This document shows, one piece after another, positions 1 through 6,809 of a DNA stretch of 13,094 bases (position 1 is the first letter of the stretch; each line of letters begins with the position of its first letter). The stretch is from Melioribacteraceae bacterium (GTDB lineage: Bacteria; Bacteroidota; Ignavibacteria; Ignavibacteriales; Melioribacteraceae). Under the pieces are notes generated by a model. It worked only from the letters and a program-made list of their open reading frames with translations, did no database searches and was not told the origin of the DNA. Made by a program: the position numbers and the translations under genes. Where the stretch lies: positions 1-13,094 of the forward strand of contig JALWEC010000195.1 in assembly GCA_027036655.1 (NCBI GenBank), in the 5' to 3' direction.

Positions 1-636
1 GATAGTAGGAACACGGGTTTTATTTTTTTCAGCGAACTCCATCATAAAATGTTCGGCAAGAGGAATAATATCTTCCTTTCGTTCTCGCAAAGGAGGAATA
101 TAAAGGGTAACGGCTTTTAATCTGAAAAACAAATCGCTGCGAAAGTTTTTCTTTTCCACTTCGCGCTGCAAATCTTTATTTGCCGCGGCAATAATTCTAA
201 CGTCAACTTTTGTTACTTTTTCCGAACCGATTCGCATGAACTCGTGAGTTTCAAGTACTCGAAGCAGCTTAACTTGCGTCATCAAAGGCATCTCGGCAAT
301 TTCATCGAGAAAAAGCGTTCCGCCGTCGGCTATTTCAAAATAACCTTTTCTGTCGTTAACCGCGCCGGTGTAAGAGCCTTTAACATGACCGAAAAGTTCG
401 CTTTCCAAAAGGGATTCCGGAATTGCGCCGCAGTTTACGCTTACCATTTTTTTTTCCGCCCGTTTGCTCGCAAGATGAATAGCGCGCGCAAAAACTTCCT
501 TTCCCACGCCGCTTTCTCCCTGAAGCAAAACGGTTACGTCGGAAGGGGCAACCTGTAAAACCACGTCAAGCAGGTCGTTTATCGCCTTTGATTTTCCCAC
601 AATTCCGGCGCGAATCTGCAATTCTTTTTTCGACAT
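1..636 (-). CDS. sigma-54-dependent transcriptional activator, PspF-like, 3' end beyond window (partial)
   Basis: This is the AAA+ core of a sigma-54 (RpoN) activator, which uses ATP to remodel closed sigma-54 holoenzyme into open complex. 212 residues are visible. Read from the sequence: Walker A GESGVGKE (residues 40-47), the sigma-54-contacting loop GSYTGA (87-92, in place of the usual GAFTGA), Walker B GTLFLDE (106-112), sensor-I region IIAAANKDL (148-156), the arginine-finger segment FRSDLFFRL (165-173) and PPLRERKEDI (181-190). The AAA+ domain starts almost at the N-terminus, with no receiver or GAF domain, as in PspF. The C-terminal part, including any Fis-type DNA-binding helix-turn-helix, lies outside the window. 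The ATG overlaps the upstream cytochrome stop codon by one base (TAATG), so translation is probably coupled; a GGAG lies about 17 bases upstream. An in-frame stop ten codons upstream of the ATG limits any longer start. The family is certain; the target genes are unknown. Confidence 0.93.
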   Translation of the reverse strand, partial: MSKKELQIRAGIVGKSKAINDLLDVVLQVAPSDVTVLLQGESGVGKEVFARAIHLASKRAEKKMVSVNCGAIPESLLESELFGHVKGSYTGAVNDRKGYFEIADGGTLFLDEIAEMPLMTQVKLLRVLETHEFMRIGSEKVTKVDVRIIAAANKDLQREVEKKNFRSDLFFRLKAVTLYIPPLRERKEDIIPLAEHFMMEFAEKNKTRVPTI

Positions 637-1049
637 TATTTTGATAACAAATACTCCGCTAATTTACCTAATTTTTTTGCGTCAATCGTGTTGAAACTCG
701 GCATAAAGGAATTGCCGAATTTTTCCTTGTACTTTACAATTCTATCATCTTTTGAAAAATCACTCGGATTTCTCAAAAAATTAATCAGTTCTTTTTTCGA
801 CCATTTTTCAGATAATTTAAAAAGCGCCGGACCGTCGCCGGTTCCCGCGAGCTGTTCTCCGTGGCACGAAGCGCATCCCGCGCTTTTATATATTGATAAT
901 CCCGTTTCGCTGTTTTGGGCTGATGTTGCGGTTTCCTGATTATAATTTTTCGAATAAGTTTCTTCTTCTTTATTCGACATATATGTAATTACAAGGAACA
1001 CAATAAAGAGGGCGAAAAAAAGGAGAACCCATTTTTGTGCGTTTGTCAT
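636..1049 (-). CDS. membrane-anchored mono-heme c-type cytochrome
   Basis: A 137-residue protein with one N-terminal hydrophobic segment (about residues 7-24). This is probably an uncleaved anchor that leaves the C-terminal domain in the periplasm. A polar linker of about 30 residues follows, then a class I cytochrome c fold. The heme attachment motif is CASCH (59-63), and Met116 in SFMPSF is the likely sixth iron ligand. Known of the family: such small anchored cytochromes carry electrons between membrane complexes and periplasmic oxidases or reductases; the partner cannot be told from sequence. The start is supported by a GGAG about 8 bases upstream of the ATG. It follows the amidase gene by 37 bases and its stop codon overlaps the start of the sigma-54 activator, so it is the middle gene of a probable operon. 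Confidence 0.9.
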   Translation of the reverse strand: MTNAQKWVLLFFALFIVFLVITYMSNKEEETYSKNYNQETATSAQNSETGLSIYKSAGCASCHGEQLAGTGDGPALFKLSEKWSKKELINFLRNPSDFSKDDRIVKYKEKFGNSFMPSFNTIDAKKLGKLAEYLLSK

Positions 1050-1086
1050 TTTTATCTCCGTTTTCTGATGAATTTAAAATAAGATT

Positions 1087-2664
1087 TTATTCTTTAATAT
1101 TTTCAAACATTTTGTCATAATAAACTTTGTATTTACGAATTGCGTCGAATATTGCATGCGCGATGCGATTTTGACCCCGCCTCGATTTTAAGTATTTGGC
1201 GTCCTGCCTGTTTGAAAGATATCCGGTTTCGATTAAAACGCTCGGCATCGAAGCTCCGATAAGAACTATAAATCCGGCCTGCTTTACGCCGCGCGATGGA
1301 ATGCCCACCTCCGATTTCCATGTCGAGTTTAAGATGTCGGAGAAGCGTTCGGAGTAGCGCATATTCGCGGAGTTTTTCATTGTTACGAGAATAAAATTTT
1401 CCTCCGTCAACTTTTTATATTTTTCCGGATGATTTTCCATGTTTATCACGCTGTTTTCAAATTCCGCAATTCTAATAGCCTCTTTTGTTTTGCCGGGGCG
1501 GAGTAGATAAACCTCGAAGCCGCGCGCAGGACTCGGTTTTTTTAAAGTCGAATTGCAGTGAATCGAAATAAAAAGGTCGCCGTGGTTTTCGTTCGCTATT
1601 TGCCCGCGCTTATCAAGCTCGATAAATTTATCCGTCTTTCTCGTATAAACAACTTTTACTCCTTTCAGGTTTTTCTCTATCAATTTTCCCAGTTTCAGAG
1701 CGATGGCAAGATTAATCTTTTTTTCACGCGTTCCGTAAAGTCCGGAAGTTCCGTTATCTTTTCCGCCGTGTCCGGCGTCAATTATTATTGTGTCCAACCG
1801 CCACTTTTTCTTTTCCTTATTAAGTTTGTCGCTGAAGCTGTTCAGATTTTCATTTTGAATTGTTATCAGCAAATCGGGGGAATCAACATCGTTAAACGCT
1901 TCGGAAGATTTGTATCCCCGCTTTAATGAAAACTCGAGTTGTGAATTTGCTCCGACTGTTTTAACTTTAACTTTTTTTACTAATCCGTGAGAGTTTATCG
2001 TTTTTCCGATTTTAGGATTTATCGTAATACCGGCGGGGAAAAAGATTATGAGTTTGCCGCCGATAATGTTGCTTCTGACGTTGCGGATAAAACGGTTTGA
2101 TTTTAGCCGGATTAAAGTGCCGTTTGTTTTTTCTTCGATTGATATTCCGTATATGTCGTAAGGGGAATGCTCGTTTACTATTTCCGGAATATTGCTTCGG
2201 GATTCTTTCTCGGTTTTTATTTTTTCCTTTTTGCCGAAAGTCAGAATATTTTTCTTATTGTTAAACTCGATTTTTCTTTCAGCCGCGCGCGAAAGTAGTT
2301 TTAGCGAGTATTGAAGAGGAAAGAGAATATCTTTGCCGCGCAGTTTCGCTGAGACGGGAATTTGATAAACGCTCCAAGTGTTGCCGTTTCTTTTCCTTAA
2401 AACTACAAATTGATTCCATCCTGTAAAAGTTAAAGAGAATCGCGGGAATTTGATTTCAGCTTTGCCTGTTTTGTCGTTAAAGTAATATCCGGCGTTAACG
2501 GCTGACGCAAATTTTTCGGCGGATAGAAAGATGAGTTCTCCGTGTTTATCCGCGGTAATTTTGCGAGCTGTTTTACCGGAGCGAATTGTCAGTTCGGTTT
2601 TGGTCTGCGCCGATAAAACGGCGGTAAAAATAATAATTAATAAAAGTAATTTTTTCAGATTCAC
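1087..2664 (-). CDS. secreted N-acetylmuramoyl-L-alanine amidase (Amidase_3 / AmiC type)
   Basis: A zinc amidase that cuts the bond between N-acetylmuramic acid and the stem peptide of peptidoglycan, used in cell separation or wall turnover. Residues 1-19 are a signal peptide with a basic start and a leucine/isoleucine-rich core ending near SAQ. Residues about 25-145 resemble a copper-amine-oxidase-N-like stalk domain and about 165-270 an AMIN-like beta domain; both assignments are tentative. The catalytic domain spans about 290-515: zinc ligands His299 (DAGHGG), Glu314 (REKKINL) and His369 (SIHCNS), and catalytic Glu479 (VLIETGYLSN). At 525 residues it is long for the family because of the two N-terminal domains. 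The start is GTG, chosen because it begins the signal peptide directly; no clear ribosome binding site precedes it. It is the first gene of the likely operon with the cytochrome and the sigma-54 activator. Confidence 0.93.
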   Translation of the reverse strand: MNLKKLLLLIIIFTAVLSAQTKTELTIRSGKTARKITADKHGELIFLSAEKFASAVNAGYYFNDKTGKAEIKFPRFSLTFTGWNQFVVLRKRNGNTWSVYQIPVSAKLRGKDILFPLQYSLKLLSRAAERKIEFNNKKNILTFGKKEKIKTEKESRSNIPEIVNEHSPYDIYGISIEEKTNGTLIRLKSNRFIRNVRSNIIGGKLIIFFPAGITINPKIGKTINSHGLVKKVKVKTVGANSQLEFSLKRGYKSSEAFNDVDSPDLLITIQNENLNSFSDKLNKEKKKWRLDTIIIDAGHGGKDNGTSGLYGTREKKINLAIALKLGKLIEKNLKGVKVVYTRKTDKFIELDKRGQIANENHGDLFISIHCNSTLKKPSPARGFEVYLLRPGKTKEAIRIAEFENSVINMENHPEKYKKLTEENFILVTMKNSANMRYSERFSDILNSTWKSEVGIPSRGVKQAGFIVLIGASMPSVLIETGYLSNRQDAKYLKSRRGQNRIAHAIFDAIRKYKVYYDKMFENIKE

Positions 2665-2696
2665 AATTAATTTTTCAACGTCATTTTGAGAATTAA

Positions 2697-2704
2697 CAAA
2701 TATA
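2697..2704 (-). promoter_or_regulatory. candidate Bacteroidota-type -7 element upstream of the amidase gene
   Basis: On the minus strand this reads TATATTTG, matching the Bacteroidota consensus TAnnTTTG, about 33-40 bases upstream of the GTG start. Nineteen bases further upstream lies TTTA, three of four bases of the TTTG -33 element. The setting is AT-rich, so a chance match is possible. Confidence 0.35.
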
Positions 2705-2763
2705 AATATATTAGGCGAGAAGATAAAAAGAGAATTTTGAAAATGCGTTCATTTTTAATATAC

Positions 2764-2937
2764 TTTGCATAACCTAAATTTGTCATATTGAGTCCGCCAC
2801 GTTTACTCCGACCGCTTTTCGTCGGGGGCGGAGTGTAAGCTGTCCGAAATATCTCTAAATCCGGGAAAATTGCCGGATATGAGATTCTTCTCCCCGACTT
2901 TGTCGGGGATCAGAATGACATTACTGGGTTATGCAAA
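2764..2937. repeat. 174-base interspersed element with terminal inverted repeats (copy 1, intact ends)
   Basis: The ends are inverted copies. TTTGCATAACC (2764-2774) is perfectly complementary to GGTTATGCAAA (2927-2937). Inside these, at equal distance, GTCAT (2782-2786) pairs with ATGAC (2915-2919), and partial matching continues into TTGAG / CAGAA. Three hairpins lie within: an imperfect one (ACTCCG at 2805-2810 with CGGAGT at 2829-2834), ATCCGG/CCGGAT (2859-2864 with 2873-2878) and a perfect one (TCCCCGAC, loop TTT, GTCGGGGA, 2891-2909). There is no open reading frame of note. A second, more decayed relative lies at 8348-8501. The layout fits a non-autonomous MITE-like or REP/BIME-like element. 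No target-site duplication is obvious. Confidence 0.75.
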
Positions 2938-2940
2938 TCC

Positions 2941-2961
2941 TAATCCCTTCGGGATAAAAAA
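2941..2961. repeat. short direct repeat with small hairpin, copy 1
   Basis: TAATCCCTTCGGGAT followed by a run of A. These 21 bases recur exactly at 3204-3224. The core ATCCC-TTC-GGGAT can fold into a 5-base-pair stem with a three-base loop. It lies directly to the right of the inverted-repeat element. Confidence 0.65.
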
Positions 2962-3101
2962 AGATAAGCGTTGTATTGATCCGGAAAGGCAAAAAGTCAA
3001 ACTTAGTTGAAAATATTTTTTTCAAGAACTCCGTCATCTAAATTAAGCGACATTAGATTGATTTAATTTTAGTTCTGCTTTTATTGCTTTTCTCATATTA
3101 A

Positions 3102-3254
3102 TGAATCCGAAGGATTCAAATATTTATAATAGAATGAATAATTAATCATATACGACCCCAACGGGGTCGAATAACTGAATGTAGTCGATAATTTATTAAT
3201 ATGTAATCCCTTCGGGATAAAAAATCCGTAGTTGTAATCCGCCTTGGCGGATTA
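3102..3254. repeat. cluster of four short perfect palindromes (hairpin array)
   Basis: Four perfect short hairpins in about 150 bases, separated by AT-rich spacers: TGAATCC-GAA-GGATTCA (3102-3118); CGACCCC-AAC-GGGGTCG (3153-3169); ATCCC-TTC-GGGAT (3206-3218, part of the repeat also seen at 2941-2961); and TAATCCGCC-TT-GGCGGATTA (3235-3254). Stem sequences differ but the tiny loops and even spacing are alike. No gene is present. This resembles the palindrome-rich intergenic repeats common in Bacteroidota genomes; whether it acts as RNA, as an mRNA end or as DNA is unknown. Confidence 0.7.
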
Positions 3255-3274
3255 TCAGTGTAAATCATAATAAA

Positions 3275-3295
3275 TCCGCGTCATCCGTGTCCTAT
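3275..3295. repeat. interspersed ATCCGTGT repeat, copy 1
   Basis: TCCGCGTCATCCGTGTCCTA (3275-3294), plus one further T, matches 11055-11075 at 18 of 21 bases. All three differences are C here and T there. It lies between the hairpin cluster and the end of the Sua5 gene. Repeats containing ATCCGTGT are familiar in intergenic DNA of this kind of bacterium, but a function is not known to me. Confidence 0.55.
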
Positions 3296-3344
3296 TCTTT
3301 CGCCGCGAATGCACGAATATTTTAACTCTCCCCTCTAACATTTT

Positions 3345-4286
3345 TTACTCCGTTATTTTTCTTAATCTATCCATAATAGCTCTGCCTAATCCTCCTTGCG
3401 GAATTTTTTCAACAAGAAGCAAATCAATATCTTCTTTTTCGAACGAACGGAGAACGACAAATAAATTAACCGCCGCTTCTTCAAGGTTTCCTTCATTTGA
3501 GAGATGTTTAACAACGGAGAATTTTCCGTAGATGTTTTTGCGGGTAAATGTCAGAAGTCCTGTTTTTTCTCTCTCGATATTATCCAAGTTTACTTCGTCG
3601 ATAAACGCGGTTTTAATTTTATTTAAAACCGGAATTTTGTTTGCGGATATTGTTTGGGCCGGAAGTATTTTTTCGTCAATTGCTTTTTCAATTTCTTCAA
3701 CGGGAATTCCGCCATTTCGAAGAAGCGTAAACGTATTATTCACAATTTCAATTATCGTAGATTCCAAACCCAAGCGAGTTTCGCCGCCGTCGATAATAAA
3801 ATCAACGCTTTCCCCAAGCTGCTCCGCAACGTGTTCGGCGGAAGTCGGACTTAACTTTCCGTAGAGATTGGCGCTTGGGGCGGCGACGGGAATACCGGCA
3901 AGGTGTAGCAAGTCAAGCGCAATCAGGTTTTCGGGAATCCGTATTCCGACCGTAGCTTTTCCCCCTGTTACAATATCGGGCACCGATTCCTTTTTGGGAA
4001 GAACAAGCGTCAGTGGTCCGGGTAGAAATTTTTCAATTAAGTAAATCGCTTTTTCGTTTTCAACCTCTGCGACTTCTTTGATATAAGACTTGTCCGGAAG
4101 CATCAACGAAAGCGATTGGAATTCAGGGCGTTGTTTTACTTCATATATTTTTGCCACAGCGGTTGGGTTAAATCCGTCCGCTCCCAGTCCGTAAACGGTT
4201 TCCGTCGGGAAGGCAACTAGAAGTCCCGATTTTATTGCCTTTGCGGCAGTTTCTAAATTTTCTTTCGTTGGTGAAAGTAATTTCAT
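3345..4286 (-). CDS. L-threonylcarbamoyladenylate synthase, two-domain Sua5 type
   Basis: It uses threonine, bicarbonate and ATP to make threonylcarbamoyl-AMP, the donor for t6A at position 37 of ANN-decoding tRNAs; it acts in the cytosol with the TsaD/TsaB/TsaE machinery, whose genes are not seen here. The YrdC domain is residues 5-205: PTETVYGLG (27-35), the KxRP site KQRP (51-54), PSAN (137-140) and GLESTII (173-179). A C-terminal Sua5 domain covers about 222-313 and ends with the typical GGLGRAIMDRLRK (298-310), so this is Sua5 (313 residues) rather than the shorter TsaC form. The linker at about 203-222 lacks the expected PG...HY.P motif; only PAQ...IPV is left. The ATG is preceded by only a weak GACGA. 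It is transcribed divergently from mnmE, 237 bases away from that gene's chosen start. Confidence 0.92.
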   Translation of the reverse strand: MKLLSPTKENLETAAKAIKSGLLVAFPTETVYGLGADGFNPTAVAKIYEVKQRPEFQSLSLMLPDKSYIKEVAEVENEKAIYLIEKFLPGPLTLVLPKKESVPDIVTGGKATVGIRIPENLIALDLLHLAGIPVAAPSANLYGKLSPTSAEHVAEQLGESVDFIIDGGETRLGLESTIIEIVNNTFTLLRNGGIPVEEIEKAIDEKILPAQTISANKIPVLNKIKTAFIDEVNLDNIEREKTGLLTFTRKNIYGKFSVVKHLSNEGNLEEAAVNLFVVLRSFEKEDIDLLLVEKIPQGGLGRAIMDRLRKITE

Positions 4287-4523
4287 TCGTCAAATTATGA
4301 TTGTTGTAAATAATTATAAATATAATGGAAAAATCTTTTTAATGAAAAAATTAAAAACTGGTCCCGATTTATCGACGCGATTCTGTCATGATCGCCTTCG
4401 CGGACTCACGCCACGATTTTTCGTAATTCGCACCATATTTGCTCTAATTTTGTTGTGGAAAATAAGCTTAAAAATCCGTATATTACTAAGTTTAACAAAA
4501 CTATAGGGAACTCCCGAAAAGTA
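4287..4523. other. divergent intergenic region between the Sua5 gene and mnmE
   Basis: This must hold the promoters of both genes. A TATATT at 4479-4484 could be a -10 for mnmE, but no well-spaced -35 is visible. The GC-richer stretch 4388-4424 (ATCGCCTTCGCGGACTCACG and on) stands out from its AT-rich surroundings and may be a decayed interspersed-repeat fragment. No small gene is supported. Confidence 0.4.
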
Positions 4524-5882
4524 ATGCAAGTTTTTTCCGAAGATATTATTGCCGCATTGGCGACGCCGCCCGGCGAAGGAGCTATTTCAGTTATCAGGCT
4601 GAGCGGAAATGGATGCGCCGAGATTGCAGATAAAATTTTTGCTGGTAGAGTTTTATTATCCGACGCCGCTGCAAACACAATTCATTACGGCAAGATATTA
4701 GATAGAAATAATAAAACAATCGACGACGTTCTCGTTTCCGTTTTCAGAGAACCGCATTCATACACCGGAGAGGATTCCGTTGAAATAAGCGTTCACGGTA
4801 ATCCTTTGATAGTTGAAAAAATTCTTGCCGAACTTGTTTCTGCAGGAGCGAGATTAGCCGAGCCCGGGGAATTTACGAAGCGGGCATTTTTGAACGGACG
4901 AATCGACTTGGCGCAGGCGGAAGCCGTGGCGGAAATTATTTCGGCTCGGACGGAGGCGTCGCTGCGCGGAGCGAGAAATCAGCTGAACGGCGCGCTCTCA
5001 AAAAAAGTAAATTCATTAAGAGAAAGTTTGATAGATATTCTTTCGCTTGAGGAGTTAGAGCTTGATTTTGCCGAAGAAGATTTGGAGTTTATTCCGGATG
5101 AGAAAATTGTATCCAAGCTGAACAGTGTTATTTCAGATATAGACGCATTGCTTGAAACATATGATTTCGGAAGAATAATCAGGGACGGAATAAATGTTGC
5201 GATTGTCGGAAAACCGAACGTCGGGAAATCGTCTCTGTTGAACTATTTGCTCAAGGAATCCCGCGCGATTGTCAGCGAAACTCCCGGAACAACAAGAGAC
5301 GTGATTAGAGAAGAGATTAAAATAGACGGCTATCTTTTCAGACTTTTTGATACGGCGGGAATACGCGAGACAGCAGACGATATTGAAAAGGAAGGAGTTC
5401 TGCGAAGCCGTGAAGCGATTGAGCAATCTGATTTTGTGATTTTTCTCAACGATTCCCAATTGGGCTTTGACAAGGATGTTTACGAATCGCTTTTGGAAAT
5501 CAAGGAAAAGGATAAAATTATTATCGTCTCGAATAAGATTGATTTAGTTGAGAGAAGTCCTTTTCTCGCCGATGTAAATATTTCCGCAAAAACGGGAAAA
5601 GGAATAAAAGAATTGTTCCAAACTATGAAGAGTAGAGCGATTGATTCAAAATCATATACTGAAAAGACAGCAATCGTTTCAAATATAAGGCATTTTAACG
5701 CTCTGAAAAATTCTAAAGAAGCGTTGGAATCCGCAAAAAAAACAATTTCAAAAGGATTTTCTCAAGAGTTTGTCGCTCTCGATATAAGAGCGTCTCTTGA
5801 AGCGTTAAATGAAATTATCGGTATTGTAACAACCGACGATATGCTAAACAATATTTTTGATAAATTCTGTATCGGAAAATGA
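4524..5882 (+). CDS. mnmE: tRNA uridine-5-carboxymethylaminomethyl(34) synthesis GTPase MnmE
   Basis: MnmE works with MnmG (not in this window) to place a carboxymethylaminomethyl group on U34 of tRNAs reading split codon boxes. With the ATG at 4524 the protein is 452 residues, normal for the family. In order: the tetrahydrofolate-binding N domain (about 1-118, opening SEDIIAALATPPGEGAISVI), a helical domain, and the inserted G domain with GKPNVGKS (229-236), GTTRD (255-259), DTAG (276-279) and NKID (337-340). The C-terminus is FCIGK (448-452), whose cysteine is the family hallmark. A GTG at 4455 would add 23 residues not found in the family and lacks a ribosome binding site; the ATG is preferred, with a weak AGGGA 14 bases upstream. 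It ends in a repeat-bearing gap without a clear terminator. Confidence 0.96.
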   Translation: MQVFSEDIIAALATPPGEGAISVIRLSGNGCAEIADKIFAGRVLLSDAAANTIHYGKILDRNNKTIDDVLVSVFREPHSYTGEDSVEISVHGNPLIVEKILAELVSAGARLAEPGEFTKRAFLNGRIDLAQAEAVAEIISARTEASLRGARNQLNGALSKKVNSLRESLIDILSLEELELDFAEEDLEFIPDEKIVSKLNSVISDIDALLETYDFGRIIRDGINVAIVGKPNVGKSSLLNYLLKESRAIVSETPGTTRDVIREEIKIDGYLFRLFDTAGIRETADDIEKEGVLRSREAIEQSDFVIFLNDSQLGFDKDVYESLLEIKEKDKIIIVSNKIDLVERSPFLADVNISAKTGKGIKELFQTMKSRAIDSKSYTEKTAIVSNIRHFNALKNSKEALESAKKTISKGFSQEFVALDIRASLEALNEIIGIVTTDDMLNNIFDKFCIGK

Positions 5883-6270
5883 CTTTAATGAAGAATTAAG
5901 AATTATTAGTGAATCAGCTAAATTGAACGATGTGCTCTTTAAATATTAGCGTCATTGCGACACCGCAGAAGGTAGGGGAAGCTCCGCATTGGCGAACTCA
6001 CCAATAAACTCACTGTCGCTAAATGTTAAAATTCGGTTTAGCGGGTGAGGTTGAAAATTTTAGAGATTGCCACACTCACTGCGGTCGCTTGTTTTTTACT
6101 CTCAATCCGTCTAAGGCGGAGATTGGTTCCCCCGAATTTTTACGGGGAGACGGTCGATCTGCGAAGGGTTATGTTAAAAAACAAAAGCGCAACCTTCAAA
6201 GTATTCGTTCCTTGAAGATGAAAAAAAACATTGTAAATTAGTCGAACTTGAAGGAAAAGTCCGCTCTTTT
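5883..6270. other. gene-free gap between mnmE and dut (converging ends)
   Basis: Both flanking genes end here, so the 388 bases should hold transcription ends for both. No strong intrinsic terminator is seen. It contains a degenerate interspersed repeat (5951-6090) and two further hairpins: AATCCGTC-TAA-GGCGGATT (6104-6122, one G.T pair) and CCCCG...CGGGG (6130-6147). A 72-codon plus-strand frame at 6023-6241 runs through the repeats and is not credible. Confidence 0.6.
5951..6090. repeat. degenerate GTCATTGCGA-type interspersed repeat
   Basis: GTCATTGCGACACCGCAG (5951-5968) at one side and GATTGCCACACTCACTGCGG (6065-6084) followed by TCGCTT at the other. These resemble the two ends of the GTCATTGCGA...GAGATTGCCAC repeat seen in many Bacteroidota genomes. 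The parts CACCGCAG and CTGCGGT are roughly inverted. The copy is decayed. The resemblance is from memory of such repeats, not from a search. Confidence 0.5.
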
Positions 6271-6726
6271 CTATTCTTTCCCCGTATGACCGAATCCCCC
6301 TTCGCCTCGCTTTGTTTCCGAAAGATCGTCCGAATCGACAACATCCGCATGATACACTTTGCCGACGATTAACTGCGCAATCCGTTCGCCGCTATTTATA
6401 ACGAAATCCTCTTTGCCATAATTAAACATAATGATTTTAATTTCGCCCCTGTAATCGGAGTCAATCGTGCCGGGAGAATTAAGCAAACCGATTCCATGAT
6501 TTAACGCCAAGCCGCTCCGGGGACGGACTTGTATTTCGTACCCTTCCGGAATTTCAACCCTTAAACCGGTCGGGACCAAACCGACCGCGCCCGCTTTCAG
6601 CGTAAAGGGTTCATCCAGCGCTGCGCGAATATCCATTCCCGCGCTCCCCGATGTTTCATACTTGGGAAGGGGAATCTCGCTAAATTTTTCATTAATTCTC
6701 TGAAATTTTATTTTAATCTTTTCCAT
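6271..6726 (-). CDS. dut: deoxyuridine 5'-triphosphate nucleotidohydrolase (dUTPase)
   Basis: Hydrolyses dUTP to dUMP and pyrophosphate, keeping uracil out of DNA and feeding thymidylate synthesis. It acts as a cytosolic homotrimer. The 151 residues are the usual length, and all five trimeric dUTPase motifs are visible: I SAGMD (28-32), II RPRSGLA (68-74), [15 protein letters not shown] (86-97) with the catalytic Asp and the uracil-pocket Tyr, IV RIAQLIV (115-121), and [11 protein letters not shown] (140-149), where His replaces the more common Ser. The start has a good ribosome binding site (AAGGAAAAAAG just before ATG). It lies 83 bases downstream of radA on the same strand and is probably in the same transcript. 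Confidence 0.97.
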   Translation of the reverse strand: MEKIKIKFQRINEKFSEIPLPKYETSGSAGMDIRAALDEPFTLKAGAVGLVPTGLRVEIPEGYEIQVRPRSGLALNHGIGLLNSPGTIDSDYRGEIKIIMFNYGKEDFVINSGERIAQLIVGKVYHADVVDSDDLSETKRGEGGFGHTGKE

Positions 6727-6809
6727 CTTTTTTCCTTTAAATTATTCCGCGCCGGTTCTTTCCGAATGCCGAGCGACAGAAGTAAAAATATTTATTCTCA
6801 AAAATAGCA

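Noticed and set aside
855..880. TGGCAC resembling half of a -24/-12 sigma-54 promoter
   Set aside because: No TTGC at the right spacing, and it lies inside the cytochrome coding region on the opposite strand.
2665..3344. CRISPR-like array suggested by repeated hairpins
   Set aside because: The palindromes differ in sequence, lengths and spacing are irregular, and there are no unique equal-length spacers or cas genes.
4455..4523. GTG start giving MnmE 23 extra residues
   Set aside because: The family starts just before the SEDIIAALATPPGEG region, the extra residues look like translated leader, and the GTG has no ribosome binding site. The ATG at 4524 was chosen.
6023..6241. 72-codon plus-strand frame between mnmE and dut
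   Set aside because: It runs through degenerate interspersed repeat and two hairpins; the peptide looks like nothing known.
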